Below, piece by piece: positions 23,875-24,434 of a stretch of 24,434 bases of DNA (positions within the stretch are counted from its first letter, which is position 1; each line of letters begins with the position of its first letter). The DNA comes from Thermoplasmatota archaeon (GTDB taxonomy: Archaea; Thermoplasmatota; Thermoplasmata; Thermoplasmatales; Thermoplasmataceae), in assembly GCA_023379355.1 (NCBI GenBank), contig JAMCUD010000004.1:1-24434 (forward strand). Reading direction: 5' to 3'. A program made the position numbers and the translations under genes. A model generated the notes under the pieces. That model did no database searches and had not been told where the DNA came from. It saw nothing but the letters and a program-made list of their open reading frames with translations.

Positions 23875-24434
23875 ATGGAGGCTCCTATCAGAACTGACAC
23901 CATTGTTGTTGCAAGCCCCGGCACCGGAAAGACACAGGAGATTGCAAATACGGTTATTGGCCTCTTGCGGAGCGGCGTTTCCTCTGAAAGAATAGCATGC
24001 ATGACCTTCACAAACCGGGCAGCCCGTGAAATGATTCAGAGGATAATTTCGGTGGCTGGTGAGGATCCGGAGATACTTAGGTCAATTTATACTCTGGACA
24101 TAGGGACAATGCACAGCCTGGCCTATGGAGAAGACGAATCAGGCCAGCCTGGCCTGGTGTCCAACTCACTGCTCCGCTTCATCATTTACCGGAAAATCAT
24201 AGAGTTGGGGACTTTCACTTACAGCCCTGATACAATACGCCACATGATTATTCCAAAACTGGAAAACATGATCAGGTACGTGAAGAGTTTTGGCATATAT
24301 CCTGATGAAATAGATATAGATCGAACCATGGGCATTCTGCTGGAGAGATTGAAGCAGGAAGAAAAGGAAGATATGGGTGAGCCAGAGTACCATCGGTTAC
24401 TGCAGGATTTCATCATTCTCTTCTCGCATTACGG
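23875..24434 (+). CDS. UvrD/Rep-like superfamily 1 DNA helicase, N-terminal part
   Basis: The gene is cut by the right edge; 186 codons are visible. The N-terminus TIVVASPGTGKTQEIANTVI is motif I (Walker A, GTGKT). ERIACMTFTNRAAREMIQRI is motif Ia and LDIGTMHSLAYGE is motif Ib, in the order and spacing of UvrD/PcrA/Rep 3'-5' helicases. The long helical stretch that follows corresponds to the start of domain 1B. Motifs II-VI lie beyond the window, so activity and subfamily cannot be judged; a nuclease fusion is possible. A probable leaderless start is described at 23846. Confidence 0.9.
   Translation, partial: MEAPIRTDTIVVASPGTGKTQEIANTVIGLLRSGVSSERIACMTFTNRAAREMIQRIISVAGEDPEILRSIYTLDIGTMHSLAYGEDESGQPGLVSNSLLRFIIYRKIIELGTFTYSPDTIRHMIIPKLENMIRYVKSFGIYPDEIDIDRTMGILLERLKQEEKEDMGEPEYHRLLQDFIILFSHY

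Overview
The window looks like a chromosomal segment of a euryarchaeon, most probably of the Thermoplasmatota / Thermoplasmatales. The grounds are a complete archaellum cluster, an archaeal oligosaccharyltransferase (AglB), archaeal-type PheT, uS15, Nep1 and GAN/RecJ-like nuclease genes, promoters made of an A/T-rich TATA box about 26 nt ahead of a leaderless start codon, and moderate base composition. The species cannot be named from sequence alone. I saw no rRNA, tRNA, CRISPR array, insertion sequence or DNA-level tandem repeat. Coding density is high. The longest non-coding stretch is about 200-250 bp, around 8243-8488.

Region 1 (1-7606, minus strand): the archaellum operon, read right to left as arlB (the only archaellin here), arlC-like, arlD/E-like, arlF, arlG, arlH, arlI, arlJ. 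Most junctions overlap or abut, and several Shine-Dalgarno sequences sit on the stop codon of the previous gene. Behind arlJ is an unrecognised, probably all-helical protein that runs off the left edge. It appears to have its own leaderless promoter topped by a perfect 17-bp palindrome.

Region 2 (7727-10459): a gamma-class carbonic anhydrase-like protein (minus), then divergently a small protein with two ribbon-helix-helix units and the phenylalanyl-tRNA synthetase beta subunit (plus).

Region 3 (10474-18751): a cytosolic regulator made of a winged helix fused to a substrate-binding-protein-like domain (minus), divergent from a very large AglB of 2113 residues. AglB has the membrane and catalytic domain first, then roughly 1200 residues of Asn/Ser/Thr-rich beta-domain tail ending in a second membrane anchor. 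It is translationally coupled (ATGA overlap) to a small secreted, membrane-anchored protein. This is the most unusual part of the window. It bears on the archaellum as well, because the archaellin and the AglB tail are rich in N-glycosylation sequons.

Region 4 (18768-24434): housekeeping and nucleic-acid genes. These are an RNase H/RuvC-fold predicted nuclease, a single-domain rhodanese, a SAM methyltransferase, a GAN/RecJ-like DHH nuclease coupled to ribosomal protein uS15, the Nep1 rRNA methyltransferase, a CobO-type corrinoid adenosyltransferase sharing a 40-bp divergent promoter with nep1, and the first 186 codons of a UvrD-like helicase cut by the right edge.
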